Of a DNA stretch of 64,000 nt, positions 47,368 through 55,750 are shown piece by piece. The notes under the pieces were generated by a model. That model was not told the DNA's origin and made no database searches. It saw only the letters and a list, made by a program, of their open reading frames with translations. Both the position numbers and the translations under genes were made by a program. Source of the stretch: B1 sp034439755 (lineage in GTDB: Bacteria > Bacteroidota > Bacteroidia > UKL13-3); assembly GCA_034439755.1 (NCBI GenBank), contig JAWXAZ010000036.1:1-64000 (forward strand), written 5' to 3'. The stretch's first letter is position 1. Each line of letters begins with the position of its first letter.

Positions 47368-47976
47368 CTAGGCTTGCAGAAGTTCTAATAAATCGTTTAA
47401 CTCATCAAATTCTTTCATACCCGTTTTCTCTTCGGAACCGGTACTAAGCACTAAAGAATAAGGCTTATATTTATCTAAAATTTCTTTTATATTGTGAATA
47501 TCATAAGGCAGGTTCCAAATAATTTTGTATTGCAAACAAGCCTCTATTAATTCATCGGTTCGAGCCGAAATATCTTTGGAGCCATTTAATTGAAAAGCAT
47601 CGGCATAAGTTGCGTAGGCGCACAACTCATTTGCAAGCGCCACAGAACCCATCTCATCCAAATTGATGCCTTTTATAATAGGCTTACCAATTTGAGGCAA
47701 TTCATCTGGCAAAAGGCTGTTATTTAACAACACAATATCTAGGTTCAACAAATCACTTAGCTCCGCAATTTCTTCGGCAGATTGATCGCCAAATTCGCCT
47801 ACCGCATGCGAGCCACTGGTCCATTCAAGAATTTCCTTCGCCCTAATAGGCAGCAAAAAATCGGCATTACTAGGGTCTAAACAAAAGCCCATGTATGCAA
47901 TGCCTGCTGCCGCAGCAAATCGCGCGTCTGTTAAATTGGTAATTGGACTAAGTTTGAGTTGAATGAGAGCTGACAT
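47368..47976 (-). CDS. TrpF-like protein lacking catalytic residues
   Basis: TIM-barrel protein of 202 residues related to phosphoribosylanthranilate isomerase. The start LKLSPITNLTDARFAAAAGI aligns with the family start KICGITNLEDA..., and LSTGSEEKTGMKEFDEL aligns with the phosphate-binding end. The catalytic Cys is replaced by Ser (KLSP), and the catalytic Asp of the FLLD motif is replaced by Asn (FQLNG). It is not next to trp genes; a DUF2480 gene lies upstream on the same strand. The usual isomerase activity is unlikely, and it may have a new role. Confidence 0.7.
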   Translation of the reverse strand: MSALIQLKLSPITNLTDARFAAAAGIAYMGFCLDPSNADFLLPIRAKEILEWTSGSHAVGEFGDQSAEEIAELSDLLNLDIVLLNNSLLPDELPQIGKPIIKGINLDEMGSVALANELCAYATYADAFQLNGSKDISARTDELIEACLQYKIIWNLPYDIHNIKEILDKYKPYSLVLSTGSEEKTGMKEFDELNDLLELLQA

Positions 47977-48106
47977 GCTTGAATAAATGTCAACAAATAT
48001 AGTAGAAATTGCAGATTAACTAAAAGACAATAAAAATTCTTATTTCATCCCAACCGGCTCACCCACTTTAATGGTTGGAATTATAAATTCATTATCAATT
48101 CTCAAT

Positions 48107-48619
48107 TCAATTCCTTCGTTTAAAAACCGGCACATTGCTGCAGGCTTCGCCGTACATAATGCTTTTGGCATAGGGCAACAGGCCGGCGGTAATTTCTACA
48201 AAGGCATTTACGGGTACGGGAATTTCGCCGCAACCTTTCACGATTACGCGCACATCGCGGTACTGCGAAAAATCTATTTTACCCATGGCTTCGTGAAACA
48301 ACATTGCGTCAACGTTTTGGTTCGAACCGAAAAAATATTTTTTAGCAAAGGGCTGAACCGACACCGCTAACAACATATAAGCCCATGTAGGAACAATGGC
48401 ATCTGCCGAGCAAACAAAACACACAATTTTGTCTTGATATTGCGCCCAATTGTGCTCCTTTACAAAGGCCCTAAAATCGGATTCTTTTAAAATCATTTCG
48501 CGAAACAACCAGGGCTTAATATCCAATTCTACCCTGGGTGCAAGCTCCACATAATTGGCCAAATCCAAGGTAAGAAGTCCCGATTTGGCAACCTTATTTT
48601 CAATCAAATTTTCGCTCAT
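48107..48619 (-). CDS. DUF2480 family protein
   Basis: Cytoplasmic protein of 170 residues from a family almost restricted to Bacteroidota. Marks are LDLANYVELAPRVELDIKPW, the central CSADAIVPTWAYMLLA, and the Cys-containing KGCGEIPVPVNAFVEI. The function is unknown. A full GGTTCGAACC palindrome (48319-48328) lies inside the coding sequence. Its start overlaps the stop of the upstream lipoprotein gene by four bases (ATGA), so the two are translationally coupled. Confidence 0.88.
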   Translation of the reverse strand: MSENLIENKVAKSGLLTLDLANYVELAPRVELDIKPWLFREMILKESDFRAFVKEHNWAQYQDKIVCFVCSADAIVPTWAYMLLAVSVQPFAKKYFFGSNQNVDAMLFHEAMGKIDFSQYRDVRVIVKGCGEIPVPVNAFVEITAGLLPYAKSIMYGEACSNVPVFKRRN

Positions 48620-49005
48620 CTTAAGTATACATTTCTTTGAACACTTCGTCCGCCCAAGATCTGAACCAAACTAGTGTCTCGTTTAAAACCTTTGCTAGAA
48701 ACCACATAATAATTACCCTGCAATAGATAGCCAAAATCTACCTCTCCACCGTTATTGCCAATTATATTATACAAATATAAATTGCGGTAAATGTCTTCGT
48801 AATTGGTGTACAAATACACATCGGAATTGGCAATTTTTGTCCCACCAAAATAATCTAAAGTTGTGATATAAAGTCGGCCATTAAATTGAGAGCTATCTTT
48901 AGCAATAATTGCAGCACCTTCGTCTTGCGCACTAGGCGTATTGGTTTTGCTGCAAGAGGCAAGAGTAATTACCACTATAAAGGCAAGGAGTAGTTTCATT
49001 TTCAT
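48616..49005 (-). CDS. Lipoprotein, unknown function
   Basis: Lipoprotein of 129 residues (MKMKLLLAFIVVITLASC, Cys at 18). The mature part is beta-rich (GRLYITTLDYFGGTKIANSD ... GNYYVVSSKGF) and resembles a small transthyretin- or CNA-B-like fold in pattern, though I cannot assign a family. It overlaps DUF2480 by four bases. Three degenerate copies of its own 5' end lie just upstream (see repeats). Confidence 0.7.
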   Translation of the reverse strand: MKMKLLLAFIVVITLASCSKTNTPSAQDEGAAIIAKDSSQFNGRLYITTLDYFGGTKIANSDVYLYTNYEDIYRNLYLYNIIGNNGGEVDFGYLLQGNYYVVSSKGFKRDTSLVQILGGRSVQRNVYLR

Positions 49006-49022
49006 GTCTTTGTCTATTTTGT

Positions 49023-49212
49023 TTTATTTTATTTTAATTAATCCATTGCAAAAGCAGTACCATAAAAATAAGCAGTTTCGTTTTCATATTTTATTTTATT
49101 TAAGCCATTGCAAAAGTAGTACTATAAAAATAAGCAATTTCGTTTTCATATTTTATTTTATTTAAGCCATTGCAAAGCGTACTGCCGTAAAAATAAACAG
49201 TTTAGTTTCCAT
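49023..49212 (-). repeat. Three 62-bp repeats, each with a tiny signal-peptide-like ORF
   Basis: The conserved word CCATTG recurs at 49043, 49105 and 49167 (period 62). On the minus strand each unit holds a complete short ORF: MKTKLLIFMVLLLQWIN (49034-49087), MKTKLLIFIVLLLQWLK (49096-49149) and METKLFIFTAVRFAMA (49162-49212). All resemble the first residues of the next gene, the lipoprotein (MKMKLLLAFIVV...). They look like tandem copies of its 5' end with start and stop codons kept. Whether they are translated is unknown. Confidence 0.8.
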
Positions 49213-49229
49213 TTCCATTTCCATTTCCA
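49206..49229. repeat. Hexamer repeat TTTCCA x4
   Basis: Four perfect copies of TTTCCA between the two larger repeat arrays. It overlaps the first codons of the third mini-ORF. Confidence 0.9.
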
Positions 49230-49230
49230 T

Positions 49231-49430
49231 TTTTCTAAACTCAAAAGTAGTGCCTATAAATCTCACTAATTTTAACTGCATTGATCTTAATCTATTTTTC
49301 TAGACTCAAAAGTTGTGCCTATTTAATCTCACTAATTTTAACTGCATTGATCTTAATCTATTTTTCTAGACTCAAAAGTTGTGCCTATTTAATCTCACTA
49401 ATTTTAACCGCATTGGTACGCGAGCGATTG
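49231..49430. repeat. Three 66-bp repeats derived from the 3' end of pyk
   Basis: The word ACTCAAAAG recurs at 49239, 49304 and 49370 (spacing 65 and 66). The third unit contains the real last codons of pyk (NAVKISEIK and stop). The other two repeat the same codons and stop on the minus strand (INAVKISEIK) with no gene attached. The duplicated part therefore includes about 30 bases of coding sequence and about 30 bases of downstream sequence. Confidence 0.9.
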
Positions 49431-50821
49431 GTAATTGGCATACTGGCGGTATTAATAACCAAGTCGCCCGATTTTAAATAGCCCATTTCCTGCAATTGGT
49501 CGTTGATATCCTGAATAGAATTATCGGTACTTTCAAAGCCTCTATATATAAAGCCACGCACACCCCAAACCAAACTTAAGGTCTTTAACAAACGCGGGTT
49601 GGTGGTAAAAATAAAAATAGCTGCCCTTGGTCTGTACGCCGCCAAACGATACGCAGAATAACCGCTAAAGGTCATGCCCACAACAGCCGCAGCCTTCATG
49701 TGATCTGAAATACGCACCGCAGTAAACAAAATTTCATCCGATATAAAAGAAGGCGATTTTTCATCTGGCCTCTTGCCTTTAAAATAAGGTGCATTGGTTT
49801 TTTGCTCTACCTGCGCAATGGTTTTTTGCATAGCCCTCACACACAAATTAGGAAAAGCACCCACCGAAGTTTCGGCACTCAACATCACGGCATCGGCCCC
49901 ATCCATTACGGCATTGGCCACATCATTTACCTCGGCACGCGTTGGGGTAGCAGAAGTAATCATGCTCTCCATCATTTGCGTAGCAATAATAACAGGCTTC
50001 GACTGTTCAATGCATTTTTTCACAATCAACTTTTGCAAAACAGGAACTTGCTCCATAGGCATTTCCACACCCAAATCGCCACGCGCCACCATAATACCAT
50101 CCGACACTTGAATAATGCGGTCTATATTTTCTATGGCTTCAGGCTTTTCAATTTTGGCCACCACACGTGGCTTCCATTCATTTAACTCAATAATATTCTT
50201 GATAAAAATAACATCATCGGCATTGCGCACAAAACTCAAAGCCACCCATTCTACCTTTTGCTCCAAGCCAAATTTCAAGTCATCCAAATCCTTCTGCGTC
50301 ATGCTTGGAATAGACATTTTGGTATCGGGCAAATTAAAGCCCTTTTTATTGGTAAGCACGCCCCCAACAAGCACCTCAGCCTTAATTATATCCTTGCGGT
50401 TAGTCTCCACAACACGCAATTCAAGCTTCCCATCGTCTAACAAAATTCGCTCACCTTTATTTACATCCTTAGGCAAGTTTTCAAAGTTCACATATATTTT
50501 ACTGGCCGAACCAATGCATTTTTCCGTAGTCACTTCAAGGATAGATCCCGTAATTAACTCTATACGGCCATTCTCCATCTCCCCAACCCTAAGTTTTGGC
50601 CCCTGCAAATCGAGCAACATACACACATTCTTACCCAATTCGTCGTTAATCCGGTTTATATTATCTATCACCAATTGATGGTCTTGGTAAGTACCATGCG
50701 AAAAATTGAGTCTACAAACATCCACACCTTCTAAAATAATTGCCTTTAGGTTTTCGTAGCTGCTCGTTGCCGGACCAATAGTGGCAATAATTTTTGTTCG
50801 GTTAAAATTCAAATCAATCAT
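49385..50821 (-). CDS. pyk: Pyruvate kinase
   Basis: Last step of glycolysis: phosphoenolpyruvate plus ADP gives pyruvate and ATP. Family marks are TKIIATIGPATSS at the N-terminus, the substrate site MVARGDLGVEMP, KPVIIATQMMESMI and the active-site ADVMLSAETSVGAFP-like segment. The length of 478 residues is standard. It shares strand with the upstream IPExxxVDY gene (2-base gap), a common pairing in Bacteroidota. Its last codons are part of a tandem repeat. Confidence 0.97.
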   Translation of the reverse strand: MIDLNFNRTKIIATIGPATSSYENLKAIILEGVDVCRLNFSHGTYQDHQLVIDNINRINDELGKNVCMLLDLQGPKLRVGEMENGRIELITGSILEVTTEKCIGSASKIYVNFENLPKDVNKGERILLDDGKLELRVVETNRKDIIKAEVLVGGVLTNKKGFNLPDTKMSIPSMTQKDLDDLKFGLEQKVEWVALSFVRNADDVIFIKNIIELNEWKPRVVAKIEKPEAIENIDRIIQVSDGIMVARGDLGVEMPMEQVPVLQKLIVKKCIEQSKPVIIATQMMESMITSATPTRAEVNDVANAVMDGADAVMLSAETSVGAFPNLCVRAMQKTIAQVEQKTNAPYFKGKRPDEKSPSFISDEILFTAVRISDHMKAAAVVGMTFSGYSAYRLAAYRPRAAIFIFTTNPRLLKTLSLVWGVRGFIYRGFESTDNSIQDINDQLQEMGYLKSGDLVINTASMPITNRSRTNAVKISEIK

Positions 50822-50823
50822 AT

Positions 50824-51234
50824 TTATATTATCCAGCTTATTTTGGACTTCACTTTTTCATTTTCAATAGGAGCCAATAATTGGATCCCAGGGAGCTTTC
50901 TGCTTTTTTGAGCGAGTTTGGCGCCATCAAAAAATTCTACACCACCACGAACCACTAACAGATAATCGAACTGTTTTAAATGAGGAGCAAGGCACAAACC
51001 AAACTCCTTATTAGCCAACAAATGAAAATCTAGATGGTTTTCTTCGTCAAAAAAAGAAAATTTCGAAAAACTTGTCGCGGCATTGGGATTATAATCGGGC
51101 ATTTGCAAATCGGCCACCCTAAAAAAATCAAACGGCGCAATTTGGTTCAGACAGAATACCATTTGACTAGCCTTGTGGCTAGATACCAAGCCAAAAAGCA
51201 GAAATGACAAATCCTCCTCTACCTCTAATTGCAT
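50824..51234 (-). CDS. IPExxxVDY family protein
   Basis: Protein of 136 residues of a small Bacteroidota family named for a C-terminal motif; here the region reads PHLKQFDYLLVVRG, a variant of it. FSKFSFFDEENHLDFHLLANK in the middle also fits. The ATG at 51234 is chosen because a longer frame upstream has no family features and runs antisense into acpP. The function is unknown. The gene is divergent from acpP and directly upstream of pyk, a conserved arrangement in the phylum. Confidence 0.75.
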   Translation of the reverse strand: MQLEVEEDLSFLLFGLVSSHKASQMVFCLNQIAPFDFFRVADLQMPDYNPNAATSFSKFSFFDEENHLDFHLLANKEFGLCLAPHLKQFDYLLVVRGGVEFFDGAKLAQKSRKLPGIQLLAPIENEKVKSKISWII

Positions 51235-51349
51235 GTTTTTCAATGGCACAAAGTAATGGTTTTTAAGGCAATTTCTGCCATGATTTTCAAAATTTTTAGG
51301 CAATGAAAACCAAAATAGTAGGAGATAAATTTGCAGTTGAAATGAAAAC

Positions 51350-51381
51350 TTGCTTTTTATTTCTAAAAAGTAGTTTATTTG
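51350..51381 (+). promoter_or_regulatory. Probable acpP promoter
   Basis: TTG (51350-51352) and, 21 bases on, TTTATTTG (51374-51381), one base off the Bacteroidota -7 consensus TAnnTTTG. It lies about 22 bases before the acpP ATG. Confidence 0.4.
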
Positions 51382-51403
51382 CAGACTATTAAATCTTAAG
51401 AAA

Positions 51404-51643
51404 ATGTCAGATATCAAAGGAAGAGTTAAGACCATTATTATGGACAAACTTGGCGTTGAAGAAAGTGAAATCAACGAAGAAGCGAGTTTTACGAACGATC
51501 TAGGTGCCGATTCATTGGATACCGTTGAGTTAATTATGGAATTCGAAAAGGAATTCAACATTGCTATTCCAGACGATCAAGCTGAAAAGATTGGTACCGT
51601 TGGCCAAGCAATTTCCTACATCGAGCAAAACGTAAAAAGCTAA
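51404..51643 (+). CDS. acpP: Acyl carrier protein
   Basis: Carrier of growing acyl chains in fatty-acid synthesis. It has 79 residues, acidic, with the phosphopantetheine attachment Ser in GADSLDTVELIMEFE. First gene of acpP-fabF-rnc, with 25 bases to the chosen fabF start. Confidence 0.97.
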   Translation: MSDIKGRVKTIIMDKLGVEESEINEEASFTNDLGADSLDTVELIMEFEKEFNIAIPDDQAEKIGTVGQAISYIEQNVKS

Positions 51644-51668
51644 TCAGGCATTTATTAATTAATTGCTA

Positions 51669-52919
51669 ATGCTTTCCCGCAGAGTTGTTGTTACAGGACT
51701 AGGTGCTTTAACACCCATTGGAAACACCTTACAAGACTATTGGGATGGACTATCAAATGGGGTTAGTGGCTCTGCGCTCACTACCCAATTTGATACTTCC
51801 AAATTCAAAACCAAATTCTCTTGTGAAGTTAAAAATTTCGATCCCACCCAATTTATCGACAAAAAAGAGGCCCGCAGAATGGACCGCTTTACGCAATTTG
51901 CTGTTGTTTCATCTGATGAAGCAATAAAAGATGCGGGGCTAGACGATTCTATTAACAAGGATCGTGTTGGCGTTATTTGGGGCACCGGAATAGGTGGTTT
52001 GCACACTTTTTTGAATGAGGTTACCGCTTTCGTTAAAGGCGATGGTACACCTCGGTTCAGTCCATTCTTTATTCCCATGATGATTGCAGACATCTCTGCA
52101 GGATTAATTTCCATTCGCCATGGGTATAGAGGTCCCAACTTTGTTACGGTGGCAGCTTGTGCTTCTTCTAGCAATGCCATTGCCGACGCTTTTAACTACA
52201 TTCGATTAAACAAAGCAGACATCATTGTAACGGGTGGTTCTGAGGCTTGTGTAAACGAAGCATCTATTGGCGGATTCAATGCCATGAAAGCTTTGAGCGA
52301 GCGCAACGATGATCCAGCTACTGCTTCGAGGCCGTTCGACCTCGACCGCGATGGGTTTGTATTGGGAGAAGGTGCAGGAGCACTTATCTTAGAAGAATAC
52401 GAACATGCCAAAGCACGTGGAGCAAAAATTTATTGCGAAATTATGGGCACTGGTTTATCAGCAGATGCCTATCACATGACAGCACCACATCCAGAAGGTT
52501 TGGGTGCCACCAATGTAATGAAATATGCATTGGAAGATGCGGGCATGAAACCAGAAGACATCGATTACGTAAACGTACATGGCACTTCTACGCCTTTGGG
52601 CGATCCCCAAGAGATTAAAGCCATCCTATCCGTTTTTGGCGATCATGCCTATAACATGAACATCAGTTCTACCAAATCAATGACAGGCCACCTCTTAGGC
52701 GGTGCGGGTGCCATTGAAACACTTGCTTGTATTTTGGCTATTCACAAAGGCATTATTCCGCCTACCATTAACCACTTTACAGATGATCCTGCTTTTGATC
52801 CTAGGTTGAACCTAACCTTTAACAAGGCACAGCATAGGGAAGTTAAAGCCGCTATCAGCAATACATTTGGTTTTGGAGGTCACAATGCTTCGGTGATTGT
52901 GAAAAAATTTGAAGCATAA
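51669..52919 (+). CDS. fabF: Beta-ketoacyl-ACP synthase II
   Basis: Condensing enzyme of fatty-acid elongation. The catalytic triad is intact: Cys in VAACASSSNAI (about 163), His in VNVHGTSTPLGD and His in TKSMTGHLLGGAG. The start is the ATG at 51669, giving 416 residues; a TTG two codons earlier is less likely. Middle gene of the acpP-fabF-rnc operon. Confidence 0.97.
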   Translation: MLSRRVVVTGLGALTPIGNTLQDYWDGLSNGVSGSALTTQFDTSKFKTKFSCEVKNFDPTQFIDKKEARRMDRFTQFAVVSSDEAIKDAGLDDSINKDRVGVIWGTGIGGLHTFLNEVTAFVKGDGTPRFSPFFIPMMIADISAGLISIRHGYRGPNFVTVAACASSSNAIADAFNYIRLNKADIIVTGGSEACVNEASIGGFNAMKALSERNDDPATASRPFDLDRDGFVLGEGAGALILEEYEHAKARGAKIYCEIMGTGLSADAYHMTAPHPEGLGATNVMKYALEDAGMKPEDIDYVNVHGTSTPLGDPQEIKAILSVFGDHAYNMNISSTKSMTGHLLGGAGAIETLACILAIHKGIIPPTINHFTDDPAFDPRLNLTFNKAQHREVKAAISNTFGFGGHNASVIVKKFEA

Positions 52920-52922
52920 ATT

Positions 52923-53669
52923 TTGCTTAGGCGAATCCTCACTCACCTTAGGCCACGAACTGCCGAACAACGCTCTCTTGCACTTAAAATAAGAGGAATT
53001 ACTGGCTTTATGCCCTCTAGCTTAAAAGCGTATGAGCAAGCACTAAGGCACCACTCTGTTTCCAAAACCATCCATTCTTCGGGCTCAAAAGACAGCAACG
53101 AACGCTTAGAATTCCTAGGCGATGCCATGTTAAATGCCATTGTTGCCGAATTCTTGTTTTTAAAATACCCTTTTAAAGACGAAGGTTTCCTCACCCAACT
53201 CAGGTCTAAAATCGTTAGTCGGGAAAGTTTAAACGAACTGGCTATCAAAATTCACTTAAATCAAATTGTGGAGTACGACCGCAAAGCTCTGCAAAACATT
53301 ACCCTTCGCAACAGCATTTTTGGCAATGCCCTAGAAGCATTTTTAGGCGCTATCTTGTTAGATGCAGGCTTTGATGGCTGCAAGCGGTTTATCATAGACA
53401 ACTTACTGCGCTTTCACATAGATGTAGACAAGCTACAAATCACAGAAACCAACTTCAAAGGCAGGCTCATAGAGTACGCCCAAAAGAACAACAAACAAGT
53501 TGATTTTGTGGTAGAAGAAATTCCAGATGGTAAGAACCGCATCTATAAAATAACGGTTAAATTTGGCGACAAAGACATGGGCATGGCCCAACACACTTCC
53601 AAAAAGAAAGCAGAACAAATGGCCGCCCAAAAGACTTTTGAAGCAATGGGCTTAGCCTTAGAAAATTAG
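52923..53669 (+). CDS. rnc: Ribonuclease III
   Basis: Double-stranded RNA endonuclease for rRNA and mRNA processing. The catalytic domain has the signature NERLEFLGDAMLNAIVAE (about 59-76) and GNALEAFLGAILLDAG; the C-terminal dsRNA-binding domain ends in SKKKAEQMAAQKTFEAM. The frame opens with TTG three bases after the fabF stop, and the N-terminal extension before the conserved helix fits Bacteroidota homologues, so TTG is the likely start. Last gene of the operon. Confidence 0.95.
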   Translation: MLRRILTHLRPRTAEQRSLALKIRGITGFMPSSLKAYEQALRHHSVSKTIHSSGSKDSNERLEFLGDAMLNAIVAEFLFLKYPFKDEGFLTQLRSKIVSRESLNELAIKIHLNQIVEYDRKALQNITLRNSIFGNALEAFLGAILLDAGFDGCKRFIIDNLLRFHIDVDKLQITETNFKGRLIEYAQKNNKQVDFVVEEIPDGKNRIYKITVKFGDKDMGMAQHTSKKKAEQMAAQKTFEAMGLALEN

Positions 53670-53686
53670 TTTTTTTTAGCAGCAGG

Positions 53687-54685
53687 CTAAAATCTTTTAA
53701 CCTTGTGGTGGCAATAAGGCTCGCCTCCACCCTTCTCATAATATTCTTGGTGATAACCTTCGGCAGGCCAGAATTTGCTAGCCTTTATTAATTTTGTGGC
53801 CACATTAAATCCTTTTGTTCTTAATTGCGCTATGAGATTTTCGGTGCTTGCTTTTTGGGTATCATCCATATAAAAAACAACCGATTGGTATTGCTGCCCA
53901 ATATCATTTCCTTGTCCGTTTGCCTGCGTTGGGTCGTGAATTTCAAAAAACAACTTAGCCAAAGTTTCGTAATTGGTAACACTTGGGTCAAACTCTACTT
54001 CTATGGCTTCGTAATGGCCAGTGCTATGACTCAAGACTTCTCTATAAGTGGGATTTAATTTGGTTCCACCCGTATAACCAACAGTTGTATTTAAAACGCC
54101 TTTTTCGTGCTGAAAATAATATTCAACACCCCAAAAACATCCGCCTGCAAAAATTGCTTTGTTGCTTTCGGTCTGAACCAAGGCGTCCATAAATTTTAAA
54201 GAGGATGTATTTACACAATGACGCGTGTCTTTATCTGTTAAACCTTCCCCATAAAAAACATGACCTAAATGCCCACCACATTTGGTACAAGTAATTTCTG
54301 TTCTTCTACCATCTGCGTCGGTAGTTTTGGTAACCGCACCCTTAATCTCATCATCAAAACTTGGCCAACCGCAATTGGAATGAAATTTTGAATCGGAAGT
54401 ATACAAAGGGGCATCACATTGCCTACACACATACATACCCTTGGTAAACTTATCGGTATACTCGCCGGTAAAGGGGCGGTCTGTTCCTTTTCCTAAAATT
54501 ACACGCTTTTCGTCTTCCGTTAAAGGGTTCAACTTGATACCATTTTCCATTTTTTTAGTTATTTGTTTGGTTTCCTTGTTTGTGTTTTGTTCCGATTGTC
54601 CATTACAAGCAGAAATGCTTAATAGCAGCAAAAATATAAAGAGTATCCTTTTCAAAATATGAATAGCATTAATTTGTTGAATCAT
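53687..54685 (-). CDS. msrBA: Bifunctional methionine sulfoxide reductase B/A, lipoprotein
   Basis: Repairs oxidised methionine in both stereoisomers. The leader has a lipobox (LLLLSISAC), so it sits in the periplasm on a lipid anchor. MsrB comes first (about 55-175): two CxxC zinc pairs (CRQC, CTKC) and the catalytic Cys in RHCVNTSSL. MsrA follows (about 185-330) with the catalytic motif GGCFWGVE. The B-then-A order is the reverse of some PilB-type fusions. The start is the ATG at 54685; nine codons further upstream is another. Monocistronic. Confidence 0.93.
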   Translation of the reverse strand: MIQQINAIHILKRILFIFLLLLSISACNGQSEQNTNKETKQITKKMENGIKLNPLTEDEKRVILGKGTDRPFTGEYTDKFTKGMYVCRQCDAPLYTSDSKFHSNCGWPSFDDEIKGAVTKTTDADGRRTEITCTKCGGHLGHVFYGEGLTDKDTRHCVNTSSLKFMDALVQTESNKAIFAGGCFWGVEYYFQHEKGVLNTTVGYTGGTKLNPTYREVLSHSTGHYEAIEVEFDPSVTNYETLAKLFFEIHDPTQANGQGNDIGQQYQSVVFYMDDTQKASTENLIAQLRTKGFNVATKLIKASKFWPAEGYHQEYYEKGGGEPYCHHKVKRF

Positions 54686-54826
54686 CTTAAAATAATTTAT
54701 GTGCCAAAACAAAACGTAAATACTTTAACAAAAGTGTTCAAAATTAGTTTCAATACAAGCTAAAAAATAAAGTGGTGCAAAATATTTGTCTTATTCTTGC
54801 TACATCAATTACCTAGACTCTATATA

Positions 54827-55570
54827 ATGCGCTATTTCATAAAATTAGCATACAACGGCAAAAATTACCATGGTTGGCAAAAGCAACCCAATGCGCACAG
54901 CGTTCAAGGAGAAATTGAGTCCAAACTTTCCATTCTACTTAAAGAAAACATAGAAATTACAGGCTGTGGACGAACCGATACAGGGGTGCATGCAAAGGCG
55001 TATTTCCTGCATTTTGAGTTGGATCGGACCATAGATACTAAAAAATTAGGCACGCAACTCAATTCCATCTTGCCAAGAGACATTTCCATCTACGAAGTTT
55101 ACGAAGTAGACAATGGCCTGCACGCAAGGTTTAGCGCCAGCTCCCGCGAATACGAATATTGGATTTCTACTCGCCCAGATCCTTTTGCCCATGAGCTCAG
55201 CTTGCTTTGCACTACCGAACTTAACCTAGCGGCCATGAACGAGGCGGCGGCCATCTTACTAAAGCATACCGATTTTGAGTGCTTTAGCAAAGTGCATACC
55301 GATGTAAAAACTTTTAATTGCCAAATAACCCATGCCCAATGGGAAATACAGCCCAATCACAAATTGGTTTTTACCATACGGGCCGATCGTTTTTTACGCA
55401 ATATGGTGCGTGCTATTGTGGGCACCTTGCTCAATGTAGGCAAGGGCAAAATTAGTGCAGCAGATGTAACGCAAATACTCCAGAGCAAGAACCGCAGCGA
55501 AGCCGGCGAAAGTGTTGCAGCGCATGGATTGTTCCTTACCAAAATTACCTATCAAGAAAAGGAATTATAG
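54827..55570 (+). CDS. truA: tRNA pseudouridine synthase A
   Basis: Converts uridine 38-40 of the anticodon arm to pseudouridine. Catalytic Asp in CGRTDTGVHAKA (about 50-61). Further marks are YHGWQKQPNAHSVQGEIE at the start and FLRNMVRAIVGTLLNVG near the end. It has 247 residues. The ATG at 54827 (MRYFIKLAYNG) is preferred over a TTG ten codons upstream. Confidence 0.96.
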   Translation: MRYFIKLAYNGKNYHGWQKQPNAHSVQGEIESKLSILLKENIEITGCGRTDTGVHAKAYFLHFELDRTIDTKKLGTQLNSILPRDISIYEVYEVDNGLHARFSASSREYEYWISTRPDPFAHELSLLCTTELNLAAMNEAAAILLKHTDFECFSKVHTDVKTFNCQITHAQWEIQPNHKLVFTIRADRFLRNMVRAIVGTLLNVGKGKISAADVTQILQSKNRSEAGESVAAHGLFLTKITYQEKEL

Positions 55571-55613
55571 GCAAAGTAAGCCTAGCACCAAATTTTTCTT
55601 AAAAAAACGGATT

Positions 55614-55685
55614 GGTTCAAACCAAAAATGCGCTTGGTTCAGCCCAAATATTTTTAAAGCATAAACCATTAGTTCTGTTTGAACC
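55614..55685. repeat. Cluster of three GGTTC-type elements
   Basis: GGTTCAAACC (55614-55623), GGTTCAGCCC (55636-55645) and GTTTGAACC (55677-55685) within 72 bases between truA and the EF-G-like gene. This is the densest group of the dispersed element in the window. Confidence 0.6.
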
Positions 55686-55687
55686 AA

Positions 55688-55737
55688 TAAAAAAAAATAG
55701 TTGGGAACGAGCAAATAGTTTGCCAGCTCCCAACTAT
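55688..55737 (-). terminator. Intrinsic terminator of the EF-G-like gene
   Basis: Perfect 10-bp stem ATAGTTGGGA (55697-55706) with TCCCAACTAT (55728-55737) and an inner helix GCAAA/TTTGC. On the minus strand a run of about nine T follows. It lies 14 bases after the EF-G-like stop codon. Confidence 0.85.
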
Positions 55738-55750
55738 TATATTTATAGAA

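Noticed and set aside
49281..49481. A 66-codon plus-strand ORF with an internal amino-acid repeat
   Set aside because: Its repeat is simply the antisense reading of the pyk-end tandem units.
50824..51561. A 245-residue reading of the IPExxxVDY gene
   Set aside because: The first 109 residues run antisense through acpP and its promoter and have no family features; the ATG at 51234 fits the family.
53675..53693. Hairpin TTTTAGC/GCTAAAA between rnc and msrBA as a terminator
   Set aside because: The T run precedes rather than follows the stem on the plus strand, and no T run follows on the minus strand; it also overlaps the msrBA stop.
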